Shown: positions 34,982 through 43,993 of the stretch, piece after piece
Position numbering within the stretch: the first letter of the stretch is position 1
Layout of the letters: every line of letters starts with the position of its first letter
Assembly: GCF_018760735.1 (NCBI RefSeq)
Contig: NZ_JAHHZN010000001.1
Span: 124,001 to 188,000, forward strand
Length of the DNA stretch: 64,000 bases
Source: Hymenobacter piscis
Lineage (GTDB): Bacteria; Bacteroidota; Bacteroidia; Cytophagales; Hymenobacteraceae
Direction: 5' to 3'
Translations under genes and position numbers: made by a program
Notes under the pieces: generated by a model
Database searches by the model: none
The model's input: only the letters and a program-made list of their open reading frames with translations
What the model was told of the DNA's origin: nothing

Positions 34982-37960
34982 TCAAAAATCAACGGCCAAG
35001 TGGAAGAACATACGCCGGGCGCTGGGGAAAGCAGCCAAGTCGATGTTGCCACCTACCGGACGGCTACCAAAGGCCGAAACCTCAGGATCATAGCCTCCTT
35101 TGTAAGGCGTAATCAGCAGCAAGTTGTTCCCGGAAACCCCGATTTTTACGCGCTGAATGGCGCGGCCAAGCGTTTCTCCGAGTGCCTCCTTCGAGAAAGT
35201 ATAGTACAACGACACTTCCCGCAGCTTCATGTAGCTGGCATCCTGGATAAAGCCCTGCGTGTCTTGGTTGTAGCGACGCTCACCCAGCGTGGTTACGGCG
35301 CCGTCGGGGGCCGTCTCCGGATCATTGCTGTAGTCTTTGGTCGTACCCCCTTCGTCGTAGAGCAGTTGCGTGAGCGTACTATTGTAGCCCCCTTCCTTCA
35401 CGTGAATCAGGAAGGAAAAGTCGATGTTCTTCAGGATGGTGAAGTTGTTGGCAAACGTCATCTGGAACTTCGGCTGCGACTCCTGGTAGGGAGTCAGCTC
35501 ACCATTCACCAGCGGCGCACCAAACCAGCGGGTAGGCGACTCGTTGAGCTTGAGCTGGTTTCTACCGTAGAAGTTACCAAAACCCGGACCTACGATTTGC
35601 GTGCCGACATCCAGTTTGGTTATCTCGGTGCGGTTAAGCCAGAACTGCGTGCGGTTGACGTAACGGAAGTTAGGTTGATCAATGGCCGTAACGGCCAGAC
35701 CCAACTCTATCCCTTTATTGACCATATCGCCAATCGGGAAGCCTGTTACACTGACTGCACCAGTGGAAGGAGCCAGCGGGAAGGTCAGAATAAGATCCTT
35801 CACTTGCTTGCGATAAGCAGTAGCCTCCAGCGTCAGACGGTTTTCCAGGAAGCCCAGCTCAATACCGCCTTCCAATTCGGTGGCGCGCTCCGGCGCTACC
35901 TTGTCGTAGCCGATGAGCGTAGAGTTACGCAGGCCCAAACGGTTATCGATGCTCACGCTCAGCAGACGGCTGAAGTAGTCACCGAAGCCCGCGGGTCCGC
36001 CCGTTTCTCCGTAGGCCGCCCGAATCTTGAACTGGCTTACCGGATCAACCGTCCAGAAGTCGAAGTTGGCAATGTTGACGGCCAACGAGGCTTTGGGGAA
36101 GTAATAAAGTTTGTTCTCTTCCGAGTTCAGCGTGCTCTTGTCAGCCCGTATGCCCAGCGTAGCAATTACTTTGTCGTCAAAGTTGGCTTCCTGTTGAGCA
36201 TAGTAGCCGATATCGGTATTCCGGGTGAACGCCTGACCCAGAGTCTGAATTTTGGCCAGTGCAGGGTTGCGGGTACCAGGAATCAGGCCTTCCCCTTGGG
36301 TGAAAGAACCATCGAAGTTCTGCGTCAACCGCACGAAACCAGCCTGCGAAGTCAGGCCGATTTTACCCACCTGATGATTCAAAACCAGAATCGTGTTCAG
36401 GTTGGTATTGAGCTGCCGGTTTTTAGAGTAACGGGAAGCGCCCGGATTGGCGTTGGCCCGCTGCGACTGCAAATCGTCTGGCAGGTACAGTTCCTGTTCC
36501 GTAAGCGTGTAATCGACACCACCCTGTACGTTCAGGCGCAACGAGGTGCGCTCACTCCGCAGGAAATAGTAGTTAAGGGTTCCGGTCTGAATGAAGCGGT
36601 TGGTTTTCTCGTCATTGACTGCCCGGTCCCGGATAGCCAATGGATTTTCACCGCCGTACTCGTTATCCGGATACACGCCGTTCACCGGGAACAGGTTTGC
36701 GTAGCTGGGCAGGTAAGGCAACGCGTAGGTCACCGAGGCGTCGTTGTTGGCGTTGTTGGTGAAGCCCCGCTGGTTGGACGCGTTCGTATAGTTGGTCTGC
36801 GTGCCAATCTCCAGGTTCTTGGTGATATCAGCGTTCAGGTTGGCACGGATGGAGCTCCGACGGAAACCCAGATTTTTGACGATGCTTCCCTCATCGGCAT
36901 TCGAGCCGGAGATGTAGTAGCGAATCTTATCACCACCGCCTGAAACATTGAGGTTGGTATTGCTCAGGAAACCAACGTTACCGAAGAGCTCATCCTCATA
37001 GTCGTAGATCTGACCGGCAGCCTGAGCTGCATTCAGACGCGCAATTTCGCCAGCTACCGTACCGGTGCCACGCAAACGACCGAAGTTGCTGATCTTCTCG
37101 GCAGTCCAGTCTTCCTGGCCCAAGCGGCGCAGGATGCTGGTAACGCCAACGTCCTGACGGAAACCTACCTGAGTACGCCCAGATTTGCCCCGCTTGGTGG
37201 TAATAATAATTACCCCGTTGTTAGCCCGCGTACCATAAATGGCTGCCGCAGAAGACCCTTTCAGAACCTCGATAGACTCGATATCGTCTGGGTTGATGTC
37301 CGACATCCGGTTCGTGGAACCATCCTGGCGGCTACCACCAGCTGCGGTAAAAGCATTGGCACCCCGACCCGAATCGTACGAGGAGTTGTTCGCGTACACC
37401 CCATCGATAATATAGAGGGGCTCAGTGCTGTTCGAAATAGAGGATGGCCCCCGCAGCTGTACTGACAGTCCGCCCCCTGGTGCCCCGCTATTCTGGGTTA
37501 TAACGGCGCCCGACAGCTTACCATACATGGCCTGGTCAACGGTAGCAGCACGCGTATTGCCTACAAGCTCCTGCGCGGAGATAGACGCTACGTTGTTGGC
37601 CAGGTTAGAACGCTTCACGTTGGAAGCCAGACCGCTTACTACTACCTCACCAAGTTGCTTGGAATCCGAAACAAGTCCGGCATCAACAGTTGAAGCCGTT
37701 CCGATAGCCCGCTCTACAGGCAGGAAGCCAATGGAGGAGAAGGTTAAAGTAGTGGCAGTAGCTGGAACGTTGAGTGTATAGGTACCATCTGAGTTGGTAG
37801 ATACACCTATGGTTGTACCCTTCACGAGTACCGTCACCCCGGGCAGGCCCTGACTGGTTTCACGATCCGTTACTCTTCCGGAGATTTGTCGATCCTGCGC
37901 GGCCGCCTGCTGCAACAGGATGGGCGCGAGCAGAGCCGCAGTTAATAAAGTTTTCCGCAT
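34982..37960 (-). CDS. SusC/RagA family TonB-linked outer-membrane transporter (second pair)
   Basis: A 992-residue TonB-dependent transporter. Signal peptide with cleavage near QQAAAQ/D, carboxypeptidase-D-like domain (SGRVTDRETSQGLPGVTV), plug domain with VVVSGLASNVKRS in place of the usual VVGYGT motif, YIIDGVYANN, and the signature GSSAAAIYGTRANNGVIII, then the barrel ending with an aromatic residue (HLAVDF). It imports an unknown ligand with the SusD downstream. Sampled lines are near 55% G+C, below its surroundings, so the pair may have a different history from the rest. About 220 bases upstream hold no gene and are A+T-rich, presumably the promoter. Confidence 0.94.
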   Translation of the reverse strand: MRKTLLTAALLAPILLQQAAAQDRQISGRVTDRETSQGLPGVTVLVKGTTIGVSTNSDGTYTLNVPATATTLTFSSIGFLPVERAIGTASTVDAGLVSDSKQLGEVVVSGLASNVKRSNLANNVASISAQELVGNTRAATVDQAMYGKLSGAVITQNSGAPGGGLSVQLRGPSSISNSTEPLYIIDGVYANNSSYDSGRGANAFTAAGGSRQDGSTNRMSDINPDDIESIEVLKGSSAAAIYGTRANNGVIIITTKRGKSGRTQVGFRQDVGVTSILRRLGQEDWTAEKISNFGRLRGTGTVAGEIARLNAAQAAGQIYDYEDELFGNVGFLSNTNLNVSGGGDKIRYYISGSNADEGSIVKNLGFRRSSIRANLNADITKNLEIGTQTNYTNASNQRGFTNNANNDASVTYALPYLPSYANLFPVNGVYPDNEYGGENPLAIRDRAVNDEKTNRFIQTGTLNYYFLRSERTSLRLNVQGGVDYTLTEQELYLPDDLQSQRANANPGASRYSKNRQLNTNLNTILVLNHQVGKIGLTSQAGFVRLTQNFDGSFTQGEGLIPGTRNPALAKIQTLGQAFTRNTDIGYYAQQEANFDDKVIATLGIRADKSTLNSEENKLYYFPKASLAVNIANFDFWTVDPVSQFKIRAAYGETGGPAGFGDYFSRLLSVSIDNRLGLRNSTLIGYDKVAPERATELEGGIELGFLENRLTLEATAYRKQVKDLILTFPLAPSTGAVSVTGFPIGDMVNKGIELGLAVTAIDQPNFRYVNRTQFWLNRTEITKLDVGTQIVGPGFGNFYGRNQLKLNESPTRWFGAPLVNGELTPYQESQPKFQMTFANNFTILKNIDFSFLIHVKEGGYNSTLTQLLYDEGGTTKDYSNDPETAPDGAVTTLGERRYNQDTQGFIQDASYMKLREVSLYYTFSKEALGETLGRAIQRVKIGVSGNNLLLITPYKGGYDPEVSAFGSRPVGGNIDLAAFPSARRMFFHLAVDF

Positions 37961-38184
37961 GTGAGTGAAAAAGAGTTTGGTGAGATTGAACTGCGCGCCA
38001 AAGTAGGATTAATTGTCTGAAATTGAAAAAAAGCAAACACTTCCCCCTACCTTCTGCTAAAAGTAGTTATCTGTGCCAACATTTTTTGAAAGGAATTCAA
38101 TACGGACCTGTGCACCCGACCTCACAATAGCTTTTTATGATAATAGTCTATTTTTTGAATGAATAAAGTGCCAAATTGAACTCC
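37961..38184. other. A+T-rich promoter region of the second susCD pair
   Basis: No gene is visible. The stretch is clearly A+T-rich compared with its surroundings. Near the susC start the minus strand carries CTACTTTGG, an imperfect match to TAnnTTTG. Confidence 0.4.
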
Positions 38185-39687
38185 TCACAGAAGGCGGCAA
38201 GGAAATAATTCTTCTGCCAAGTCCCGGTCGTTACTCAGCCGGGGCACCTTGTTTTGCCCGCCCAGCTTGCCTTTTCGCTTCATAGCTAGCTGAAACGCGC
38301 CGGCAGGCAAGGCAGTCAGCAGCAGCGGAACCAGAATATTGCCCGTCCGCAGATCATTATAATACGTGTTGCGGTGGCGCAGACCGGTATCCAGGGCGGC
38401 GGCAAAGGCAGCGGCATCGTGGGGCGGACGGGCAAACTCCACGAGCCACTCGTGGCGGGACGGCACGGCCGGGTCGTTGCTGACCAAGGGCGCGACGGTG
38501 AACTCCACTACTTCTACTTCAGGGTGCTGGCGCATGGCGTCGCGCAGGGCCTGCTCCACCTCCTCCCCGATGACGTGTTCGCCAAAGGCCGAGAGGAAAT
38601 GCTTGATGCGGCCCGACACCACCACCCGGAACGGATAGCGGCTCACGAACCGAACGGTGTCGCCGAGGCTGTAACCCCAGAGGCCGGCGTTGCTGGTGAG
38701 TACCAAAGCATACTGGCGGTCCAGCTCTACTTCGGCCAGGGTCAGGCGCGGTGGGTTGGGCTCAAAGAACCGTTCGGCCGGCACAAACTCAAAGAAAATA
38801 CCGGCGTTCAGCAGCAGCAACAGGCCGGGGTTGCCCGGCTCATCCTGGAAGGCCAGAAAGCCCTCGGAAGCCGGAAACAGCTCGATGCTATCCACGGGCC
38901 GGCCGATGGTGTCGAAGAGCTTTTTGCGGTAGGGCTCAAAATTCACGCCCCCGTACACGAATAGGTCGAAGTTCGGGAACAACTCTCCCACCGGCCGGCC
39001 GGTGCGGGCCACGAGGCGGTCAAAATACATCTGCACCCAGGGCGGAATCCCCGAAATCAGGGTCATGGGGGCGGCCAGGGTTTCCTCCACGATACCGTCC
39101 AGCTTGGTTTCCCAATCCTCGATGACATTGGTGGCGTAGCCGGGCAGCTGGTTACGGCGCAGATAGGCCGGTACGTGGTGGTTCACGATGCCCGAAAGCC
39201 GGCCCGTGCGCAGACCGTTGACCACTTCCAGCGCCGGCGAGCCCGAGAGGAACATCATCTTCCCGTCGAGAAAGCGGCTTTTCCCCGTTTGGTGCACGTA
39301 CTGAAGCAGGGCATCGCGGGCCCCGTTGATGTGGTTGGGGATACTGTCGCGGGTGAGAGGAATGTATTTGGCCCCCGAGGTGGTACCGCTGGTTTTGGCC
39401 AGGTACAGGGGCTTGCCCGGCCAGAGAACATCCGCTTCGCCGGCCTTCATACGTTCAAAATAGGGCTTGAGGGCCTCGTAGTCGCGGATGGGAACGCGGG
39501 CGGCCAGGTCCTGGGCAGTGCGGGCCGCAGACAAGTCATGGTCGTGGCCGAAGCTGGTGCGCGCGCCCCGGACCAACAGTTGGTGCAGCACCTGCTGCTG
39601 GGTTCCGACGGGGTCCTGTTGCCAGCGGCGGTACTGGGCGGCCACGTAGGCAGCCAGGGGGCGGGAGAGGGTAGATTTCAGGCCCAT
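38185..39687 (-). CDS. GH3 auxin-responsive promoter family protein
   Basis: A 500-residue protein of the GH3 fold, a branch of the acyl-adenylate enzymes. The ATP-binding motif TSGTTSGAKYIPLT is clear, with YGGVNFEPYR, ELFPASEGFLAFQD and YSLGDTVRFVSRYPFRVVVSGRIKHFLSAFGEHV following in the usual order. In plants GH3 enzymes join amino acids to hormones; the bacterial versions are common in Bacteroidota but their substrates are unknown. The start is the ATG at MGLKSTLSRP; a TTG three codons upstream is less likely. It stands alone, divergent from the OsmC gene. Confidence 0.9.
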   Translation of the reverse strand: MGLKSTLSRPLAAYVAAQYRRWQQDPVGTQQQVLHQLLVRGARTSFGHDHDLSAARTAQDLAARVPIRDYEALKPYFERMKAGEADVLWPGKPLYLAKTSGTTSGAKYIPLTRDSIPNHINGARDALLQYVHQTGKSRFLDGKMMFLSGSPALEVVNGLRTGRLSGIVNHHVPAYLRRNQLPGYATNVIEDWETKLDGIVEETLAAPMTLISGIPPWVQMYFDRLVARTGRPVGELFPNFDLFVYGGVNFEPYRKKLFDTIGRPVDSIELFPASEGFLAFQDEPGNPGLLLLLNAGIFFEFVPAERFFEPNPPRLTLAEVELDRQYALVLTSNAGLWGYSLGDTVRFVSRYPFRVVVSGRIKHFLSAFGEHVIGEEVEQALRDAMRQHPEVEVVEFTVAPLVSNDPAVPSRHEWLVEFARPPHDAAAFAAALDTGLRHRNTYYNDLRTGNILVPLLLTALPAGAFQLAMKRKGKLGGQNKVPRLSNDRDLAEELFPCRLL

Positions 39688-39862
39688 CGGCGGCAACTAA
39701 ACAGACGAAAGAGGTAGAACAGGGCTGGCTGCAGGAGCCTGACGGCTAGCCCGGCCAACGGCGGCCCCTGGTTCACGAAGGCCGGCCCCATCTTTTGGTG
39801 CCTTTCTGCCGTACCCTAGGCAGTAAACTTACCATTTCCTTCCATACTCAAAACACTTGCTC

Positions 39863-40291
39863 ATGATTCACCAACGTGGTAAAGCCGTCTGGAACGGCGA
39901 CATCAAAGGCGGCGGCCATATCTCCACCCAGAGCGGCACCGTCGAAGCCCCCTATTCCACCGGCGCGCGCTTCGAAGGCCAGAAAGGCACGAACCCGGAG
40001 GAACTCATCGGCGCGGCCCACGCCGGCTGCTTCACGATGTTTCTGACCAGCATTCTAAGCAAAGATGGCAAAGCCGTCAAGCAGATCCAGACCGAATCGA
40101 AAGTAACGCTGGATACCTCGGGCGAGGTGCCCAAGGTGGTAAAAATCAGCCTCAGCACCGAAGGCGAAGTAGAAGGCATTTCGCAGGAAGAATTTCAGCA
40201 GTACGCCGAAAAGGCCAAGGAAAACTGCCCCATGTCAGTGCTGCTGAAAGCCGTACCGGAAATGGAGCTGGTCTCGGCCAAGCTGAAGTAG
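39863..40291 (+). CDS. OsmC-family peroxiredoxin
   Basis: A 142-residue OsmC protein, a dimeric thiol enzyme that reduces organic hydroperoxides. Both reactive cysteines are present: HAGCFTMFLTSILS and KENCPMSVLLKAVP. The start MIHQRGKAVWNGDIKGGGH and the STGARFEGQKGTNPEELIGAAHAGC region are typical of the OsmC (YhfA/OsmC) subtype. The ATG is used over a TTG two codons upstream. It is likely induced by peroxide or osmotic stress in the family, but no regulator site is visible. It is followed by a long inverted repeat. Confidence 0.95.
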   Translation: MIHQRGKAVWNGDIKGGGHISTQSGTVEAPYSTGARFEGQKGTNPEELIGAAHAGCFTMFLTSILSKDGKAVKQIQTESKVTLDTSGEVPKVVKISLSTEGEVEGISQEEFQQYAEKAKENCPMSVLLKAVPEMELVSAKLK

Positions 40292-40301
40292 GTGATTGTT
40301 A

Positions 40302-40376
40302 GTTGTCCGTTGCTGGTTGTTCGTTGTCAGGGAATCCATTGGGGAAACTGACAACGAACAACCAGCAACGGACAAC
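40302..40376. repeat. Intergenic inverted repeat with heptamer arms
   Basis: Perfect 29-bp arms (40302-40330, 40348-40376), 17-base loop, formed of GTTGTCC/GTTGCTG/GTTGTTC-type heptamers. It separates the OsmC gene from the small membrane-protein gene on the same strand. Confidence 0.92.
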
Positions 40377-40401
40377 CGGCAACAGATACCCGGCAACTCC
40401 T

Positions 40402-40409
40402 TACTTTTG
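40402..40409 (+). promoter_or_regulatory. Promoter -7 element for the small membrane-protein gene
   Basis: TACTTTTG, a match to TAnnTTTG, 27 bases before the ATG. Confidence 0.45.
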
Positions 40410-40436
40410 CGGGTCCAATAGACCTTTCCGTTTTCT

Positions 40437-40916
40437 ATGCATCCTGACTCTACCCGCATTCGTCTGCAGCCCGCCAACACGCAGCGCATCCCGTTCTGGG
40501 GCCAACTCTTTCTGGGCTTCCTCTGGATAGGCTACACGGTGGCGCTCATTGTAACGGGCGCGGGGGCCAGTGACTTCCACTTCCTGCACTACCTGTTCCT
40601 GCTGTTCAGCCTGGTGTACGTGGGCTACGTGCTGGTGCACAATGCGCCTATCTTCGGCACCCAGAGCTACCTGGAGTTCACGCCCGCTTACATTGTGCAT
40701 AAGGACGGCCTGTTCCGCCCCAAACAGGCCCTGGCTGCCGAGGAAATCAGTGGCCTGGAGCTGGCACCGCAGCAGTTGCGGGTGCAGCTGAAAGAAGGCA
40801 ACACCCTTAACCTGAGCCTGCGCCAGGTGAAAGGGGCCAAGCGTAAGCGCCTGCTCCGCGAGCAGGTCCGCGCTTTCGCCGCCAAACACAGCATTGCCCT
40901 GCGCGACGCGCAATAA
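40437..40916 (+). CDS. Membrane protein with PH-like domain, unknown
   Basis: A 159-residue protein. Two hydrophobic helices lie at about 22-42 and 49-67, followed by a soluble half with alternating strands (LEFTPAYIVHKDGLFRPKQA; ISGLELAPQQLRVQLKEGN; NLSLRQVKG) and a C-terminal helix, a pattern like bacterial PH-like domains with an N-terminal membrane hairpin. I do not recognise a named family. It is probably anchored in the inner membrane with the domain in the cytoplasm. The IS element lies immediately downstream. Confidence 0.75.
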   Translation: MHPDSTRIRLQPANTQRIPFWGQLFLGFLWIGYTVALIVTGAGASDFHFLHYLFLLFSLVYVGYVLVHNAPIFGTQSYLEFTPAYIVHKDGLFRPKQALAAEEISGLELAPQQLRVQLKEGNTLNLSLRQVKGAKRKRLLREQVRAFAAKHSIALRDAQ

Positions 40917-40941
40917 GCAGTATTGAGTACTTGGTATTGAG

Positions 40942-42148
40942 TACTCTACCCTACTAAATTTTGAGGGCTAAAACGGGGCGGTCGACCTTTGGGGTTCCTA
41001 CACCATCCAAACCCGTTCCGCCCCGTGAAGCACCGCCTCAAAGCCAAACTTACGACCCTTTTGCAACAGGTGCCCATTGTGCGCCATCTGTCCCGCCAAA
41101 AGTTTATTGCGCAGTTCATTATCGGGCTCATCAAGAGCCGTAACGTGCAATTTGGCGAAGTGGCCCAGCACCTCAACGACCACGTCAAAGTGGCCTCCAA
41201 CGAGACCCGCATTCAGGATTTCTTCCGCGAAGTATCGCTCGATTATGGCCTGCTAGCCCACTTATTGCTGCGCCTGTTGCCGGCTACGGGCAAGTTGCGT
41301 CTATGCGTAGACCGCACCGAATGGGATTTTGGCCAGTGCCAGGTCAACATTCTGCTCGTTACCGTCGGCCAGGGTGCCTTTCAGCTGCCCCTGTACTGGG
41401 AATTGCTCGACAATCGCAGCGGCAATTCCAGCGCCGCTGACCGCATTGCCCTGCTGCAAACCTGCGTACAGGTGCTGGGTAAGCACCGCATTGGGCTCGT
41501 GCTGGGCGACCGGGAGTTTGTAGGTCACGTGTGGCTAAAGTGGCTTCAGGACAACGGATTGAATTTTGTCATGCGCCTGCCCAAACACCATCAGCTCACC
41601 TATGCCAACGGGCGGCGGGCGGCGGGCGGCCGTAACCGACCTGGGCCTGGCCGTTGGACAGGTGCGCCGCTTTGCCCACGTACAAGCCGACGGCGTGTGG
41701 GGACAGGTCTGGGTCAAGGCCTTGGCCGAGGGCGATTTTCTGTTCCTGTTTGGCACCGTGGGCCGGCCCTACATGGACCAGCTTTACGCCAAACGGTGGA
41801 CGATTGAGCCATGCTTTCAAAACCTGAAAGGCCGTGGCTTCAACCTGGAGGCCAGCCATTTGCGTTGTCGCCACAAGTTGCGCAAGCTCGTCGCCTTAGT
41901 CACTTTAGCCTATGCCTTGTGCCTGAGCGTGGGCACGGTGGCCCACACCAAGCGTGCCCCGATTAAGCGCAAGAAGCATGGCTACCGGGCCACCAGCTTA
42001 AGCCGCCACGGCCTCAACATCTTACGCCAACTCACCCGCCCCGCCACGAGCCCGCACGAACCCATGGCCCGCATGGTGGAGGCCCTAATGCGCTGGATTA
42101 GCTGGAAAGTCGCTCGCTATCAGGTAACTAAAATAGTAGGGTAGAGTA
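40942..42148. mobile_element. IS4-family insertion sequence with broken transposase
   Basis: An element of about 1.2 kb bounded by inverted repeats TACTCTACCCTACTA at 40942-40956 and 42134-42148. The outermost TA may be a target duplication rather than part of the element, since it reads the same on both strands. Inside is one IS4-type transposase with a frameshift. It has landed in the left arm of a TATTGAG-type intergenic hairpin, with TATTGAG/TATTTGG copies on both sides. The last bases of the transposase gene lie inside the right terminal repeat. Confidence 0.85.
41025..42144 (+). pseudogene. IS4-family DDE transposase, frameshifted by a 7-bp repeat expansion
   Basis: The first frame begins at GTG (VKHRLKAKLTTLL) and holds the first catalytic Asp in CVDRTEWDF and the second in LGDREFVG. 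The rest, in the next frame, has the family YREK motif as YAKRWTIEPCFQNLK with the catalytic Glu. The switch falls exactly at three tandem copies of GGGCGGC (41610-41630). With two copies the frame would run straight through (N-G-R-R-A-A-V-T-D-L) and give about 370 residues, so one extra 7-bp copy explains the break. The protein is not made intact unless the copy number changes or the ribosome slips. Confidence 0.9.
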
Positions 42149-42313
42149 GGTATTGAGTATTTGGTATTGAGTATTTGGTATTAAGTATCAAAAAAAAGAG
42201 CTGGGATTTTCGTTCTGCACGCACAGTGCCCGACCGAAAACCCCAGCTCTTTTTTCCGCTTACGAGTATCTGCGTCTCCGTACTCAGTACTCAATACTCA
42301 CCACTGAATACCC
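42149..42313. repeat. Right-hand part of the IS-interrupted heptamer hairpin, with terminator
   Basis: TATTGAG/TATTTGG/TATTAAG heptamers at 42150-42188 match TACTCAGTACTCAATACTC at 42281-42300 in inverted order. Between them is a stem AAAAAAGAGCTGGG...CCAGCTCTTTTTT (42192-42255), which serves as the dnaA terminator on the minus strand. Confidence 0.75.
42192..42255. terminator. Terminator following dnaA
   Basis: A 21-base arm pair with one mismatch (42192-42212, 42235-42255) and runs of A/T on both sides, about 60 bases past the dnaA stop. Confidence 0.75.
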
Positions 42314-42314
42314 G

Positions 42315-43814
42315 CTACCGGCCCGCGAACTTCTTGCGCAGCTCCACGATGGTGCTGCGGAAGCTCTTGTCGGAGTCAATCAGGTCCGAGACGGTTTGCA
42401 CGGAGTGGATGACGGTGCTATGGTCGCGGCCGCCGAAGTGGTGACCAATGCTCTTGAGTGAGTGGCTGGTGTGCTCCTTGGCGAAATACATGGCCACCTG
42501 CCGGGCCGTCACCACCTCCTTCTTGCGGGTTTTGGCCTTCAGCAAATCCAGCGGCACGCTGAAATACTCGGCGCAGGTTTTCTGGATAAAGTCGATGTTG
42601 ACTTCGGCCTCCACTTCCTCAATGATGTGGCGCAGGGCCTGCTTGGCCATTTCCAGGTCAATCTCGCGGCGGTTGAGGCTGCTTTGGGCCACCAGCGAAA
42701 TCAGCACGCCTTCCAGCTCCCGCACGTTGGTATTCACTGAGTGGGCCAGGTACTCCACCACCTGCGGCGGAATGTCAATGCCATCCTGCTGCATCTTGTT
42801 CTGGATGATGGCCATGCGCGTCTCAAAGTCGGGACTTTGCAGGTCGGCCGTCAGGCCCCACTTAAAGCGCGACAACAGGCGGTCTTCCAGCCCTACCAGG
42901 TCGCGCGGGGGGCGGTCCGAGGTCATCACAATCTGCTTACCAGCCTGGTGCAGGTGGTTGAAGATGTGAAAGAACATTTCCTGCGTCTTGTCCTTGCCCG
43001 ACAAAAACTGCACGTCGTCGAGAATCAGGATGTCCACCAGCAGGTAGAAGTTGGCGAAGTCCTGGACCTGGTTGGAGCGCAGGCTTTCAATGAACTGGTT
43101 GGTGAACTTCTCGGCCGACACGTAGAGCACGAACTTATCAGTATTCGTGGCCTTGATGTGGTTGCCGATGGCCTGTACCAGATGGGTTTTGCCCAGCCCC
43201 ACGCCGCCGTAAATCATGAGCGGGTTGAAGCTGGTAGTCCCCGGCTTGTTGGCCACGGCCAGCCCGGCCGAGCGCGAGAGGCGGTTACAGTCGCCTTCGA
43301 TGTAGTTCTCGAAGGTGTACGTAGTGTTCAGCTGCGACTTGAGGTAGTCGCGCTCAATGGTTTTGCTGGCCTCGAAAGGGTTGCGCAGGGTAGCCGGCGT
43401 GGGGGCGGGCAGCACGGCGGCAGCCGCCACGTTGCGGGCCGAAGCCGTCTGGGAACTATACTCCATGGCCCGGGCCGCGGGCGTGGCGGAGGCCGTGGGG
43501 CCGGCCGCCCGCCGGGTGGTGGGCAGGTTCAGGGTGCGCGGCTTCTGCTGGGCATTGCCCTGATCAACCACGATGCTGTACTCCAGCCGCCCCTCGGGGC
43601 CCAGCTCCTGGTGAATGGCCCGCTTGAGCTCCTCCACGTAGTGCTCCTCCAGAAACTCGTAGAAGTACGTGCTCGGCACCTGAATCAGCAGCACGTTATT
43701 GTGCAGCTGCACCGGCACGATGGGTTGAAACCACGTGCGGAAGCTCTGCTCACCAATCGTTGATTTGATGACGCGAAGACAGTTGGCCCAGACGGTTTGG
43801 CAATCCTTCAGCAT
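42315..43814 (-). CDS. dnaA: Chromosomal replication initiator protein DnaA
   Basis: A 499-residue DnaA. Domain I (residues 1-80, VWANCLRVIKSTIGEQSFRTWF), a long Ala/Pro/Thr-rich domain II (about 90-150), the AAA+ domain with Walker A GGVGLGKTHLVQAIGNH and Walker B LILDDVQFLSGK, and domain IV with the DnaA-box-binding helix GRDHSTVIHSV. It unwinds the replication origin. The ATG at 43814 is used; a TTG just before it is less likely. It stands alone here, without dnaN or recF beside it, so the gene's presence does not by itself place the origin in this window. Confidence 0.97.
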   Translation of the reverse strand: MLKDCQTVWANCLRVIKSTIGEQSFRTWFQPIVPVQLHNNVLLIQVPSTYFYEFLEEHYVEELKRAIHQELGPEGRLEYSIVVDQGNAQQKPRTLNLPTTRRAAGPTASATPAARAMEYSSQTASARNVAAAAVLPAPTPATLRNPFEASKTIERDYLKSQLNTTYTFENYIEGDCNRLSRSAGLAVANKPGTTSFNPLMIYGGVGLGKTHLVQAIGNHIKATNTDKFVLYVSAEKFTNQFIESLRSNQVQDFANFYLLVDILILDDVQFLSGKDKTQEMFFHIFNHLHQAGKQIVMTSDRPPRDLVGLEDRLLSRFKWGLTADLQSPDFETRMAIIQNKMQQDGIDIPPQVVEYLAHSVNTNVRELEGVLISLVAQSSLNRREIDLEMAKQALRHIIEEVEAEVNIDFIQKTCAEYFSVPLDLLKAKTRKKEVVTARQVAMYFAKEHTSHSLKSIGHHFGGRDHSTVIHSVQTVSDLIDSDKSFRSTIVELRKKFAGR

Positions 43815-43900
43815 CAATCAAATAGGGCAAAAGCAATGAGGGTGCGGGTGAGGCAGTGAACAGGGCGGAAAGTGGCCAAAACAGGCCCCTTTTTTTAGAG

Positions 43901-43936
43901 GGAGACAAAAATGTGGAAAACTAAGGAGACAAAAAA
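43901..43936. promoter_or_regulatory. Possible DnaA box between two direct repeats upstream of dnaA
   Basis: TGTGGAAAA (43912-43920; complement TTTTCCACA, which fits TTWTNCACA) lies between two GGAGACAAAAA copies (43901-43911 and 43925-43936). One box about 100 bases upstream of dnaA suggests autoregulation more than an origin. Confidence 0.5.
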
Positions 43937-43993
43937 TCTTCCCGGTGCTTGTATTTCACCCGGTTTTACCACTTCCTGCATTTGCGAGGCGCC

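Noticed and set aside
43815..43993. Replication origin
   Set aside because: Only one DnaA box and no cluster or A/T-rich unwinding region; dnaA location alone is not proof in Bacteroidota.
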